Assembly: GCA_905235955.1 (NCBI GenBank)
Contig: CAJONN010000030.1
Location: 1-13,241 of the forward strand
Direction: 5' to 3'
Length of the DNA stretch: 13,241 nt
Source of the DNA: an uncultured Marinilabiliaceae bacterium
Lineage (GTDB): Bacteria > Bacteroidota > Bacteroidia > Bacteroidales > Marinilabiliaceae
The position numbers and the translations under genes were made by a program. The notes beneath the pieces are model-generated. The model made no database searches. It was not told the origin of the DNA and saw only the letters and a program-made list of their open reading frames with translations. Numbering within the stretch: the stretch's first letter is position 1; each line of letters begins with the position of its first letter. Below are positions 1 through 8,531 of this stretch, one piece after another.

Positions 1-10
1 TTTTTTCATA

Positions 11-61
11 ACAACAAAAAAAGAGAGGCTACCAAAGAATATAACTTCAGTAGCCTCTCTT
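11..61 (-). terminator. Rho-independent terminator of the gltB-gltD-dapF-dapL operon
   Basis: Positions 21-32 and 50-61 are perfect 12-bp inverted repeats (AAGAGAGGCTAC / GTAGCCTCTCTT) separated by a 17-nt loop. Read on the minus strand, the stem is followed at once by a T-rich run (complement of the A-rich 11-20). It lies 14 nt past the dapL stop codon. No T-run follows the stem on the plus strand, so it appears to work only for the minus-strand operon. Confidence 0.9.
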
Positions 62-75
62 GGAGAAAAAATCAA

Positions 76-1302
76 TTAAACCGACCATTTTTCTATTCGT
101 TGCAATGCCTCTTGCGTTTTTTCGTGGCTACCAAAAGCGGTGAAGCGCACATAGCCTTCGCCACTTGGACCAAAGCCTACGCCGGGCGTGCAAACTACGT
201 TGGCACCATAGAGCAGTTCTTCAAAAAACTTCCATGAGTTGCCATTTGTTGTCTTTAGCCAAATATATGGAGCATTTTCGCCACCATAAACTTCAAAACC
301 AAGTTTGCGGAATGTGCTGAGCATGAGCTTAGCATTTTGCATGTAGTAGTCGATGGTTTGCTGTATTTGCTTTTTGCCATCGGGTGTGTAGATGGCTTCG
401 GCAGCACGCTGCGATATGTAGCTTGTGCCGTTGAACTTGGTGCATTGACGACGATTCCAAAGTCTGTTGAGTTCAATGCGCTCGCCACCTATTGTTGCTG
501 CGGTAAGTTCTTTAGGCACAACAGTATATCCGCATCTAACACCTGTAAAACCTGCCGTCTTTGAGAAGCTGTGGAATTCGATGGCACATTTGCGTGCACC
601 ACGTATCTCGTAGATGCTATGAGGCACCGATGGATCGGTAATAAATGCCTGATATGCAGCATCGTAGAAGATAATAGAGTCGTTTTTGAGAGCATAATTG
701 ACCCACTTGCGAAGCTCTTGCTTTGAGATGACAGTACCCGTAGGGTTGTTTGGATAGCAAAGGTAAACTACATCGACGCGATGTTCTGGTATTTGTGGCG
801 TGAAGTTGTTTTCGGCGGTGCAAGGCATATAGAGCACATTAGACCACTTGCCATCTTCAACTACGCCTGCGCGCCCTATCATAACGTTGGAGTCGATGTA
901 GACGGGATAGATAGGATCTGTAACGCCAATAGAGTTGTCCCAGCGAATGAGTTCCTGAATGTTGCCAGTGTCTGACTTGGCTCCGTCGTTGATAAATATC
1001 TCATCAATATCGAGATGAATGCCACGAGGAAGGAAGTCGTTGTCGAGTATAGCTTGGCGCAAAAAGTCGTAGCCCTGCTCAGGACCATAACCTCTGAACG
1101 ATGCTTGCACTGACATTTCATCGACGGCTTTGTGCATAGCTTCAATTACGACTGGAGCAAGTGGTTGTGTTACGTCGCCAATACCGAGCGAGATAATTTC
1201 GGCTTTGGGTTGCATCACTTTGAAAGCGTTAACTTTCTTAGCTATATCGGCAAACAAATAGTTGTTTGGTAGCTTTAAGAAGTGCTCGTTTACTAATGCC
1301 AT
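76..1302 (-). CDS. dapL: LL-diaminopimelate aminotransferase (DapL)
   Basis: A 408-residue PLP-dependent fold-type I aminotransferase (EC 2.6.1.83). It transfers the amino group of glutamate to tetrahydrodipicolinate, giving LL-diaminopimelate in one step and bypassing the succinylated or acetylated Dap routes. It is cytoplasmic. Visible landmarks are the GYG loop (residues 71-73), NNPTG at 185-189 with the PLP-contacting Asn187, FYDAAY at 212-217 with Asp214, the Schiff-base lysine Lys248 in SFSKTAGFTG, and the substrate-carboxylate arginine Arg386 in YVRFTAF. Length matches the DapL family (about 400-410). It is the last gene of the operon, 25 nt after dapF, and has an A-rich leader with no Shine-Dalgarno sequence. 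DapF, which takes its product, is the gene immediately upstream, and that supports DapL over a generic aspartate aminotransferase. Confidence 0.95.
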   Translation of the reverse strand: MALVNEHFLKLPNNYLFADIAKKVNAFKVMQPKAEIISLGIGDVTQPLAPVVIEAMHKAVDEMSVQASFRGYGPEQGYDFLRQAILDNDFLPRGIHLDIDEIFINDGAKSDTGNIQELIRWDNSIGVTDPIYPVYIDSNVMIGRAGVVEDGKWSNVLYMPCTAENNFTPQIPEHRVDVVYLCYPNNPTGTVISKQELRKWVNYALKNDSIIFYDAAYQAFITDPSVPHSIYEIRGARKCAIEFHSFSKTAGFTGVRCGYTVVPKELTAATIGGERIELNRLWNRRQCTKFNGTSYISQRAAEAIYTPDGKKQIQQTIDYYMQNAKLMLSTFRKLGFEVYGGENAPYIWLKTTNGNSWKFFEELLYGANVVCTPGVGFGPSGEGYVRFTAFGSHEKTQEALQRIEKWSV

Positions 1303-1327
1303 ATATTTTTCTTTTTATTCAAACGTA

Positions 1328-2131
1328 TCAAAATTGGTAAGTGCCATCGCAAACAAATGTAGCCGGACCGGTCATGTAGACGTGGTTGTCGGCTTCACGC
1401 CACTCTATGTTGAGCTCGCCACCATCCATTGCTATTTGCACATTGCGAGGGGCTAAATGGTTTTGTATGGCTGCTACTGCTGTAGCACAAGCGCCTGTAC
1501 CACAAGCCATTGTAATACCACTACCACGTTCCCATACTCGGGTACGAACAATGCCCGTAGGCTCTATATGAGCAAACTCTATGTTGCATCGCTGTGGAAA
1601 CGAAGGGTGATACTCAAGTAACGGACCTTGAGTGCTAACCTCATCAACGTTAGCGGTGAAGATAACGTAGTGCGGATTGCCCATCGAAACAAAAGTGCCA
1701 GCAGGCAAACCACTTTGTGGTACAAACTGCTCAGCATTGTTTAGCACGGGCTCAAGCATATCTACCGTTACGCTACTCACAGTGTCGCCAGTGAGATGAA
1801 GCGCAAGTATTTTTACGCCAGAAAGAGTTTGAAGTCTAATGGTAGTATTTTTTGTCAGATGACGTTCATACAAGTACTTGCCAATACACCTCGAAGCGTT
1901 GCCACACATCAGTGCTTCAGATCCGTCGGCATTGAAGATGCGCATAGAGAAGTCGGCATCAGGAGTGGTGGCAGCTCCGATGAGCACAAGCCCATCAGAG
2001 CCAACACCAGTATGTCGATTACTTATAGCAATGGCAAGCGATGCGGGGTCGGCAATGTGGTAGCGCATAGCATCTACGTAGATGTAGTCGTTGCCACAAC
2101 CGTGCATCTTGGTGAACGCTATTGTTGTCAT
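1328..2131 (-). CDS. dapF: Diaminopimelate epimerase (DapF)
   Basis: A 267-residue, PLP-independent racemase-fold enzyme (EC 5.1.1.7) that converts LL- to meso-diaminopimelate, the precursor of lysine and the cross-linking residue of peptidoglycan. The two catalytic cysteines are visible: Cys76 in MCGNASRC and Cys210 in ACGTGAC, each on one of the two pseudo-symmetric halves. The N-terminal KMHGCGNDY signature (8-16), the GNPH motif (151-154) and ERGSG (201-205) are also present. The first active-site motif reads MCGNAS, where many proteobacterial enzymes have MCGNGA. This is a conservative change that leaves the Cys intact. The start codon ATG overlaps the gltD stop as ATGA (2128-2131), so translation is probably coupled to gltD. 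Confidence 0.95.
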   Translation of the reverse strand: MTTIAFTKMHGCGNDYIYVDAMRYHIADPASLAIAISNRHTGVGSDGLVLIGAATTPDADFSMRIFNADGSEALMCGNASRCIGKYLYERHLTKNTTIRLQTLSGVKILALHLTGDTVSSVTVDMLEPVLNNAEQFVPQSGLPAGTFVSMGNPHYVIFTANVDEVSTQGPLLEYHPSFPQRCNIEFAHIEPTGIVRTRVWERGSGITMACGTGACATAVAAIQNHLAPRNVQIAMDGGELNIEWREADNHVYMTGPATFVCDGTYQF

Positions 2132-3507
2132 TTGCTCAAGTAGTTGTCTATCTTAGCTGCTACATCTTTGCCACTTGCAATGGCTCTGACTACCAGACTT
2201 GCGCCCATAGCGGCATCGCCACATACAAACACGTTGCTTGGATACTGCGGATGCTCTGGCTTGAGGAAGCCCATAGCCAAAAGCACAAGCTCAGCTTTGA
2301 TGATTTCAGGTTTGCCTTTTTCTACCATTATTGGGCGACCGCCATCAGGATTTGGTTGCCAATCGATTTCTTGTACTTTGACACCTGTGAGTTTGCCATT
2401 TTTGCCGATAAACTCAAGTGTGTTTATGTTCCAACGACGTGTGCAGCCCTCTTCGTGCGACGATGTTGTTTTGAGGGTGCGTGGATAGTTTGGCCATGGA
2501 TTTTGAGGATCGACAAAACCTTCAACAGGGCGTGGCATAATCTCTATTTGCGTTACGCTCTTGCAACCTTGCCTATGCGAAGTACCGATGCAGTCAGAGC
2601 CTGTATCGCCACCACCAATGACGAGCACATCTTTGCCTTTGGCGTTGACGAGCTGATCTTGAGGTATTTCGATGCCTGCCAATATACGATTTTGTTGTGC
2701 AAGCATTTCGAGGGCAAAATGAACGCCTTTGAGTTCACGGCCGGGCAACTTAAGGTCGCGTGCGGTAGGTGTGCCAGTAGCTATCACAATAGCATCGAAG
2801 TCGGCAAGCGAGCTCTTGGTGGTTGAGAGTGTTACAGTGTTGCCATCTTGCTTAGTGATAAGTTCTTCGTTGTATCTGAACTCTACACCATCTTCAACAA
2901 GCAAACTGATGCGTCTGTCAACAATAGCTTTGTTGAGTTTGAAGTTTGGAATGCCGTAACGCAAAAGTCCGCCAGCAGCTTCGTTTTTATCAAACACTGT
3001 AACGGCATAGCCTCTGATATTGAGTTCGTTGGCAGCAGCCAAACCAGCAGGTCCGGCACCAATTACTGCCACACGTTTGCCATTGCGTGGTGTGTTTGTG
3101 TGAGCTACAAAACCTTCGCGATAGGCAGCTTCAACAATGGCACATTCGTCTTCACGGTTGGTAGTAGCCTCATGTTCGATAAGGTTGAGTACACAAGCCT
3201 TTTCGCACAGAGCAGGACAGATGCGTCCTGTGAACTCTGGGAATGGATTGGTAGCAGTGAGCAATTTGTATGCGAGCTCCCATTCGCCTTTGTAGAGTGC
3301 ATCGTTCCACTCTGGTGGTTTGTTGCCAAGCGGACAAGCCCAATGGCAGAAAGGTACGCCACAATCCATACAACGGCTAGCTTGCAACTTACGGTCGCGG
3401 GTATTGAGTGTTTGTTCCACCTCGCCAAAATCGTGTATTCGGTCATGAATAGGACGATAACCTGCTTCTTGGCGATGTATATCTAAAAATGCTTTCGGAT
3501 TTCCCAT
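2128..3507 (-). CDS. gltD: Glutamate synthase (NADPH) small subunit, GltD
   Basis: A 459-residue beta subunit of glutamate synthase (EC 1.4.1.13). It oxidises NADPH at FAD and passes electrons through iron-sulfur clusters to the FMN of GltB. The N-terminal cysteine-rich region holds Cys46, 49, 54 and 58 ([13 protein letters not shown]) and Cys97, 101 and 105 (CPALCEKAC), the pattern expected for the 4Fe-4S clusters of this family. An FAD-binding GAGPAG (150-155) and an NADPH-binding GGGDTG (298-303) follow. The second FAD contact is near CGDAAMGAS (429-437). The stretch between AMGF (411-414) and VFVCGDA is only about 12 residues, which looks shorter than in E. coli GltD (472 residues). It lies 36 nt after gltB and overlaps dapF by 4 nt. 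Confidence 0.95.
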   Translation of the reverse strand: MGNPKAFLDIHRQEAGYRPIHDRIHDFGEVEQTLNTRDRKLQASRCMDCGVPFCHWACPLGNKPPEWNDALYKGEWELAYKLLTATNPFPEFTGRICPALCEKACVLNLIEHEATTNREDECAIVEAAYREGFVAHTNTPRNGKRVAVIGAGPAGLAAANELNIRGYAVTVFDKNEAAGGLLRYGIPNFKLNKAIVDRRISLLVEDGVEFRYNEELITKQDGNTVTLSTTKSSLADFDAIVIATGTPTARDLKLPGRELKGVHFALEMLAQQNRILAGIEIPQDQLVNAKGKDVLVIGGGDTGSDCIGTSHRQGCKSVTQIEIMPRPVEGFVDPQNPWPNYPRTLKTTSSHEEGCTRRWNINTLEFIGKNGKLTGVKVQEIDWQPNPDGGRPIMVEKGKPEIIKAELVLLAMGFLKPEHPQYPSNVFVCGDAAMGASLVVRAIASGKDVAAKIDNYLSK

Positions 3508-3543
3508 TGCAATTGAAAATTAAAGTTTGAAAATGCTCCTCGT

Positions 3544-6500
3544 TTAATATTCGCGCTGCATATCTGCAATTTTGTCGCGCAACTTCTTCATCTGCTCTTC
3601 TTGCAGCACTCTCTTATACTCGATAGGCACAACTTGTATGAAGTCTTCAACATATCGTTGCCAATCGTCGAGCATGAGGCGTGCTATCTTCGAGCCTGTG
3701 TAGAGGTAGTGTTGGCGAATGAGTTCGTGCAGTTCTTTGCGGCTTACTGAATCTTCTACAAGGTTTATTTCAACCATATCCATATTGCAGAAGTAGTCAA
3801 AAGTATGTTTCTTGTCCCATACGTATGCCACACCGCCCGACATACCGGCTGCAAAGTTTCGACCAGTTTCGCCCAGCACAACAATGCGTCCGCCAGTCAT
3901 ATATTCGCAGCAGTGGTCGCCAGCGCCTTCTATTACGGCTATTGCGCCAGAGTTGCGTACTCCGAAACGTTCGCCCACTTTACCATTGATATAGAGTTCG
4001 CCTGATGTTGCACCATACAAGCCGGTGTTGCCTGCTATGATGTTGTCTTCGGCAGCAAAATTGGAACGTGTAGGTGGCAATATGGCTATGCGACCGCCAC
4101 TAAGTCCTTTAGCAAAGTAGTCGTTGGTTTCGCCTTCGAGCTTGAAGCTGATGCCGTGTGCAAGGAATGCACCAAACGACTGACCTGCCGAGCCTTTGAA
4201 CTTAACATTGATAGTGTCAGTAGGCAAACCAGCCAAACCATATTTTGAGGCGATGAGACCAGAGAGCATAGTACCAACAGCGCGGTCGGTATTCTTTATG
4301 GCATAGTCGAGAGTTACTTCCTCTTGTTTATCTATTGATATTTGTGCAGCTGAAATCATCTGCTGGTCGAGCACTGTGCCTTGCATGCCAAGCGGAATAG
4401 CTGGGCGGTGAGCATCGGCAGTGAAGTGCAATGTGCCGTTTTCTTTGTTGAGCAAGCGGCTGAAGTCGAGCACCGATGATGATGTTTCAATGAGCTCTGT
4501 ATGACCAACAATGTCGTTGAGGCTCTTGAAGCCCATCTCTGCCAAATATTCGCGCACCTCTTGTGCAAGGAATGTGAAGTAATTGACCAAATATTCATAT
4601 TTGCCAATAAAGTGCTTGCGCAGTTCAGGGTTTTGAGTAGCCACACCCATTGGACAGGTATTGAGGTTGCACTTGCGCATCATTACGCAGCCCAAAACTA
4701 TGAGTGCTGCTGTGCCGAAACCAAATTCTTCAGCACCAAGCAATGCCATCAGCACAATATCACGTCCGGTTTTTATTTGTCCGTCGACTTGTAGGCGTAC
4801 ACCTGAGCGCAATCCGTTGCGAACAAGTGTTTGTTGTGTTTCGGCCAAACCAATTTCGGGCGATATACCTGCAAAACGCATTGATGAAGCTGGGCTTGCA
4901 CCTGTACCACCCTCTGCGCCACTAATGACAATGAGGTCGGCTTTAGCTTTTGCCACACCAGCGGCAATGGTGCCTACGCCACTTTCTGCTACCAACTTGA
5001 CGCTCACTGCAGCGCGTGGATTGACGTTTTTGAGGTCGAAAATGAGCTGTGCGAGGTCTTCGATACTATAAATATCGTGGTGAGGCGGAGGCGAAATGAG
5101 CGAGATGCCCGGTATTGAGTGACGTGTTTTGGCTATCACTTCGTTTACTTTGAAGCCCGGTAGCTGACCACCTTCACCGGGTTTTGCGCCCTGAGCTACC
5201 TTTATCTGTATCTCTTCAGCATTTACCAAATATTCAGTTGTAACACCAAAGCGTCCGCTTGCTACCTGTTTGGTTTTGCTACTGAGGCTTATACCGTCAA
5301 ATTCTGAGTGAAAACGCTCAGCATCTTCACCACCTTCACCAGTATTTGAACGAGCGCCAAGTTTGTTCATTGCCAAGCAAATAGCCTCATGAGCCTCTTT
5401 TGACAATGCACCAAACGACATAGCTCCGGCTACAAAATGCTTTACGATATTCTCTACTGGTTCAACCTCGTCTACGCTAATAGGATTTTTCTTCCAACCC
5501 AAGAAGTCGCGGATGAAAATAGGGTCTTCTTTTTGGTCGACGAGTTGCGAATATTGCTTAAACTTCTGATAGTCGCCTGTGCGTGTTGCAAGTTGCAATG
5601 TAGCTATAGTTTCAGGAGTCCATGCATGTTTTATACCATCTTTGCGCCAGTGGAATTGTCCGTAGTTTGGCAAGAAACCAGTGCTAGTGTTTTGTGCAAA
5701 TGCAACATCGTGCAGTGCAATAGCGTCGGCTGCTATCTTCTCCAATCCGATACCACCAATGGTCGACACATCGGTACCGAAGTAGTTTTTGAGCAAACTC
5801 TCGCTCAATCCGATGCTTTCAAATATCTTAGCACCACGATATGAACGTATGGTTGATATGCCCATCTTAGCCATAATCTTGAAGAGACCTTTCTTCACAG
5901 CTTTTATGTAGTTGGCTTCGGCGGTGGTATAGTCTTCTTGTATCTTGTGTTGCTTTACGAGGCTATCGAGAATAGCAAATGTCATGTATGGGCACAGAGC
6001 CGAAGCACCATAGCCCAATAGCAATGCGGCATGCATTGTTTCGCGTATCTCACCGCTCTCTACAATGAGGGCTGTTTGCACGCGCTTGCCTACGCTTATG
6101 AGGTAGTGATGTACAGCACTTACGGCCAAGAGTGAAGGTATTGCTACGTGTGTAGCGTCTACATCGCGGTCAGAGAGGATGATGTAGTTGTAGCCTTCGT
6201 CAACCGACTTTTCGGCCTGATGACACAAAGCATCAAGAGCATCGCGTAGTCCGTTGGCACCTTTGTCTTTGTTGAAAAGTGTTGGCAACTTGATGGTGTT
6301 GAAGCCCTTGTAGCGTATGTTGCATAATATGTCGAGCTGTGTGTTGTTTAGTATTGGGTGAGGCAAGCGCACCATTTTGCAGTTTGTCTCGTTGGGCTTC
6401 AGAATGCCTGTGCCTACCCTACCAATATATTCGGTGAGCGACATTACAAGCTCTTCGCGTATTGAGTCGATGGCAGGGTTGGTTACCTGTGCAAATTGCT

Positions 6501-8049
6501 GACGGAAGTAGTTGAAGAAGATTTGTGGTTTGTCAGACAAAACGGCCAGAGGCGTATCGTTGCCCATAGCAGCCGTAGGTTCTTGTCCGTTAACAGCCAT
6601 TGGAACTATTGTGCCGTCAACATCTTCAGCACCATAGCCAAACATCACCTCTTTTTGTAGCAAGTCTGTCACGCTATTTTCAACATGCCTACCGCTCTTG
6701 AGTTTTTCGAGCTGAATGCGGTTGGTGCTAAGCCACTGACGATATGGATGTTCGTTTGCCAAACGTTGTTTTATTTCGCCATCATAGTAAATTTTGCCCT
6801 CTTTTGTGTCGATGAGCAAAATCTTGCCGGGTTGCAAACGGCCTTTTTCGGCTATTTCAGTTGGGTCGAAGTCGATAACGCCAACCTCTGAAGCCACTAC
6901 CATAGTGTCGTTTTTGGTTATGGTGTAACGCGCAGGACGCAAGCCATTGCGGTCGAGCATACCGCCTGCGAAACGACCATCGCTGAAGAGGAGCGCTGCA
7001 GGTCCGTCCCATGGCTCCATAAGTATTGAGTAGTATTCGTAGAAGGCTTTAAGGTCTTCTGATATAGGATTTTTGTCGTTGAACGATTCAGGCACGAGCA
7101 CACTCATAGCGTGTGGCAATGACAGACCCGACATGAGGAAAAACTCGAGCACATTGTCGAGCGATGCTGAGTCTGACATGTTGGGCTGCACAATAGGCGA
7201 TATATTCTTTATGTCGCCCAAAGCTTCGCTAGACAATACACTCTCGCGTGCTTTCATCCATCCGCGGTTGCCTCTAATGGTGTTTATCTCGCCATTGTGA
7301 GCCAAGAGGCGGAAAGGCTGTGCCAAACTCCATGTAGGGAATGTGTTGGTACTGAAGCGTGAGTGAACCAATGCCAAGCCACTTGTCAGATACGGATTGG
7401 TAAGGTCAGGGAAATATTGGCGCACCTGCATCGACGATAGCATACCTTTATATACAATGTTGCTATTGCTCAATGAGCAGATGTAGAAGTCAGCAAAACG
7501 CTTATCGTCAGCCGCAAGTTGTGCAATGCGTTTTTCAATCTTCTTGCGGATGATGTAGAGCGTGCGAGGAAAGTAGTCGACCTTGTCATCGTTCACGCCA
7601 GTGATGAAAAGCTGCTTGATGGCTGGCTCGGTACTAAGTGCAGCCTCACCTAAGCATTCAGAGTTGGTAGGCACGTTGCGCAAGTGCATCAGTTGCAAGC
7701 CTTCGCGCTCTATCTCCTCTATCATTATGCTCAGAATTTCTTGCTGAGCCTTCTCTTCTTTGGGCAAAAAGACCAAACCAGTACCATACTTGCCCTTTTC
7801 TGGTACGGGAATGCCTTGCAGAAGAATAAATTCGTGCGGAATTTGTATCATAATGCCGGCACCATCGCCATCTTTGCCTACTTCGGCACCTCTGTGGCGC
7901 ATATTTTCCAACACCCGCAACGCATTGTCGACAAGCTCATGACTCTTGTTGCCGTGGATATTAACAATCATACCCACACCACAAGCATCGTGCTCGTAGC
8001 TACTTTGATAAAGCCCCTTTTGAGGCGTCTGGAGTTTACAATTTATCAT
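3544..8049 (-). CDS. gltB: Glutamate synthase large subunit, GltB
   Basis: A 1501-residue alpha subunit that makes two glutamates from glutamine plus 2-oxoglutarate. Domain order: a short propeptide (1-22); a class II glutamine amidotransferase domain starting at the nucleophile Cys23 (ACGVGM), with HSRFSTN (229-235) and HNGEINT (251-257); a central domain to about 800; an FMN-binding synthase barrel around 840-1220 with SGAEGGTGASP (1043-1053); and a C-terminal GXGXG beta-helix domain (about 1250-1460). The 3Fe-4S cysteines are Cys1121, 1127 and 1132, with CX5CX4C spacing as in the Azospirillum enzyme. Maturation requires removal of the propeptide to expose Cys23. At 22 residues the propeptide is shorter than the roughly 36-42 known from Azospirillum and E. 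coli. Only this ATG precedes Cys23, which fixes the start. It is the first gene of the minus-strand operon. Confidence 0.97.
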   Translation of the reverse strand: MINCKLQTPQKGLYQSSYEHDACGVGMIVNIHGNKSHELVDNALRVLENMRHRGAEVGKDGDGAGIMIQIPHEFILLQGIPVPEKGKYGTGLVFLPKEEKAQQEILSIMIEEIEREGLQLMHLRNVPTNSECLGEAALSTEPAIKQLFITGVNDDKVDYFPRTLYIIRKKIEKRIAQLAADDKRFADFYICSLSNSNIVYKGMLSSMQVRQYFPDLTNPYLTSGLALVHSRFSTNTFPTWSLAQPFRLLAHNGEINTIRGNRGWMKARESVLSSEALGDIKNISPIVQPNMSDSASLDNVLEFFLMSGLSLPHAMSVLVPESFNDKNPISEDLKAFYEYYSILMEPWDGPAALLFSDGRFAGGMLDRNGLRPARYTITKNDTMVVASEVGVIDFDPTEIAEKGRLQPGKILLIDTKEGKIYYDGEIKQRLANEHPYRQWLSTNRIQLEKLKSGRHVENSVTDLLQKEVMFGYGAEDVDGTIVPMAVNGQEPTAAMGNDTPLAVLSDKPQIFFNYFRQQFAQVTNPAIDSIREELVMSLTEYIGRVGTGILKPNETNCKMVRLPHPILNNTQLDILCNIRYKGFNTIKLPTLFNKDKGANGLRDALDALCHQAEKSVDEGYNYIILSDRDVDATHVAIPSLLAVSAVHHYLISVGKRVQTALIVESGEIRETMHAALLLGYGASALCPYMTFAILDSLVKQHKIQEDYTTAEANYIKAVKKGLFKIMAKMGISTIRSYRGAKIFESIGLSESLLKNYFGTDVSTIGGIGLEKIAADAIALHDVAFAQNTSTGFLPNYGQFHWRKDGIKHAWTPETIATLQLATRTGDYQKFKQYSQLVDQKEDPIFIRDFLGWKKNPISVDEVEPVENIVKHFVAGAMSFGALSKEAHEAICLAMNKLGARSNTGEGGEDAERFHSEFDGISLSSKTKQVASGRFGVTTEYLVNAEEIQIKVAQGAKPGEGGQLPGFKVNEVIAKTRHSIPGISLISPPPHHDIYSIEDLAQLIFDLKNVNPRAAVSVKLVAESGVGTIAAGVAKAKADLIVISGAEGGTGASPASSMRFAGISPEIGLAETQQTLVRNGLRSGVRLQVDGQIKTGRDIVLMALLGAEEFGFGTAALIVLGCVMMRKCNLNTCPMGVATQNPELRKHFIGKYEYLVNYFTFLAQEVREYLAEMGFKSLNDIVGHTELIETSSSVLDFSRLLNKENGTLHFTADAHRPAIPLGMQGTVLDQQMISAAQISIDKQEEVTLDYAIKNTDRAVGTMLSGLIASKYGLAGLPTDTINVKFKGSAGQSFGAFLAHGISFKLEGETNDYFAKGLSGGRIAILPPTRSNFAAEDNIIAGNTGLYGATSGELYINGKVGERFGVRNSGAIAVIEGAGDHCCEYMTGGRIVVLGETGRNFAAGMSGGVAYVWDKKHTFDYFCNMDMVEINLVEDSVSRKELHELIRQHYLYTGSKIARLMLDDWQRYVEDFIQVVPIEYKRVLQEEQMKKLRDKIADMQREY

Positions 8050-8089
8050 ATTACCGTTACCTTTACTTTCGTTCTTAAATTTTTCGGCG

Positions 8090-8121
8090 CAATATTAAAC
8101 GAAAATATTAATACAAACAAT
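8090..8121 (-). promoter_or_regulatory. Candidate gltB operon promoter (Bacteroidota type)
   Basis: Read on the minus strand, 8097 to 8090 is TAATATTG, one mismatch from the Bacteroidota -7 consensus TAnnTTTG. It lies about 40 nt before the gltB ATG. ATTG at 8121-8118 lies 20 nt upstream, at -33 spacing and one mismatch from TTTG. A perfect TTTG at 8117-8114 is also present but only 16 nt away. Position and spacing are good. Both boxes are imperfect and the region is A/T-rich, so chance matches are likely. Confidence 0.35.
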
Positions 8122-8249
8122 ACCAACTTTCTTTTTAAATCTTAAAAATAGTTTTATCTTTCATTTTATAGAAAAACAAGCCTTTTTTCTTTATTTATGA
8201 ATAAAACACCGCTCAAAAAAGTGAAATATCTTACAAATTAACACATACA

Positions 8250-8257
8250 TATTTTTG
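8250..8257 (+). promoter_or_regulatory. Distal candidate -7 element upstream of glnK
   Basis: TATTTTTG matches TAnnTTTG perfectly on the plus strand, but I see no TTTG or TTG at the expected -33 distance. It would imply a leader of about 270 nt before glnK. In so A/T-rich a region it may be a chance match. Confidence 0.2.
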
Positions 8258-8463
8258 GATAAAATAAAAAAGGCATAGTGCGAGTCAATAGCAAAATACT
8301 AAATTATTGGCAAAACTTCTTTTTTAAAATTAAAAAGTAGTTACAACTGCGCATAAACTTACAATCAGCACAAAAACAAAGCATATAAATTACAAACAAT
8401 AACTTTAAGCTTTTTTAAAAAATAATTTATTATAAAAACACTTCAAAATCTTTCAATATAAAA

Positions 8464-8471
8464 CAACTTTG
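8464..8471 (+). promoter_or_regulatory. Proximal candidate -7 element of the glnK operon
   Basis: CAACTTTG, followed by C, differs from the TAnnTTTG consensus only at its first base and lies 60 nt before the glnK ATG, a usual leader length. No clear -33 TTTG is present; the expected position reads CTTC (8441-8444). A regulated promoter needing an activator would be consistent with a weak -33, but that is inference. Confidence 0.3.
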
Positions 8472-8531
8472 CATTGTTCAATTACAGAACGAAAGTCAAA
8501 CACGTATTATTCATAGAATATATAATATAGT

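Larger units (their letters stand above)
8050..8531. other. Divergent A/T-rich intergenic region between gltB and glnK
   Basis: The 482 nt separate two divergently transcribed nitrogen operons, so both promoters should lie here. The region is strikingly A/T-rich beside the genes on either side and has no convincing open frame, RNA gene or terminator hairpin. Visible elements are a direct repeat AATATTAA at 8091-8098 and 8104-8111 (13-nt period), candidate -7 elements described separately, and many A- and T-tracts that could bend DNA. No sigma-54 signature (GG ten bases from GC) was found. Confidence 0.8.

Noticed and set aside
2122..2826. Long plus-strand open frame of 234 codons opposite gltD
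   Set aside because: It lies wholly antisense to a gene with strong family motifs, has Cys/His-rich composition typical of a shadow frame, and has no promoter or leader of its own.
2848..3486. Second long plus-strand open frame of 212 codons opposite gltD
   Set aside because: It is antisense to conserved GltD residues, including the iron-sulfur cysteines, and is explained by the codon bias of the real gene.
3508..3543. GAGGAG on the minus strand as a Shine-Dalgarno site for gltD
   Set aside because: It lies about 29 nt before the gltD ATG, too far to position a ribosome, and the other leaders here also lack such sites.
7684..8145. Plus-strand open frame running from inside gltB into the intergenic region
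   Set aside because: Most of it opposes the GltB amidotransferase domain. The part outside gltB is low-complexity A/T-rich DNA, and no domain is recognisable.
8322..8340. A/T hairpin CTTTTTTAAAATTAAAAAG as a terminator in the divergent region
   Set aside because: The stem is almost all A/T, imperfect, and lies far from the end of any gene, so it would be weak and has no transcript to terminate.
8469..8473. TTGCA resembling a sigma-54 -12 element before glnK
   Set aside because: No GG-containing -24 element lies at the required spacing, so it is not a sigma-54 promoter by sequence.
8050..8531. Possible CRISPR array, tRNA or small RNA in the large intergenic gap
   Set aside because: No regularly spaced repeats, no cloverleaf or GC-rich structured segment, and no terminator hairpin were visible on either strand.
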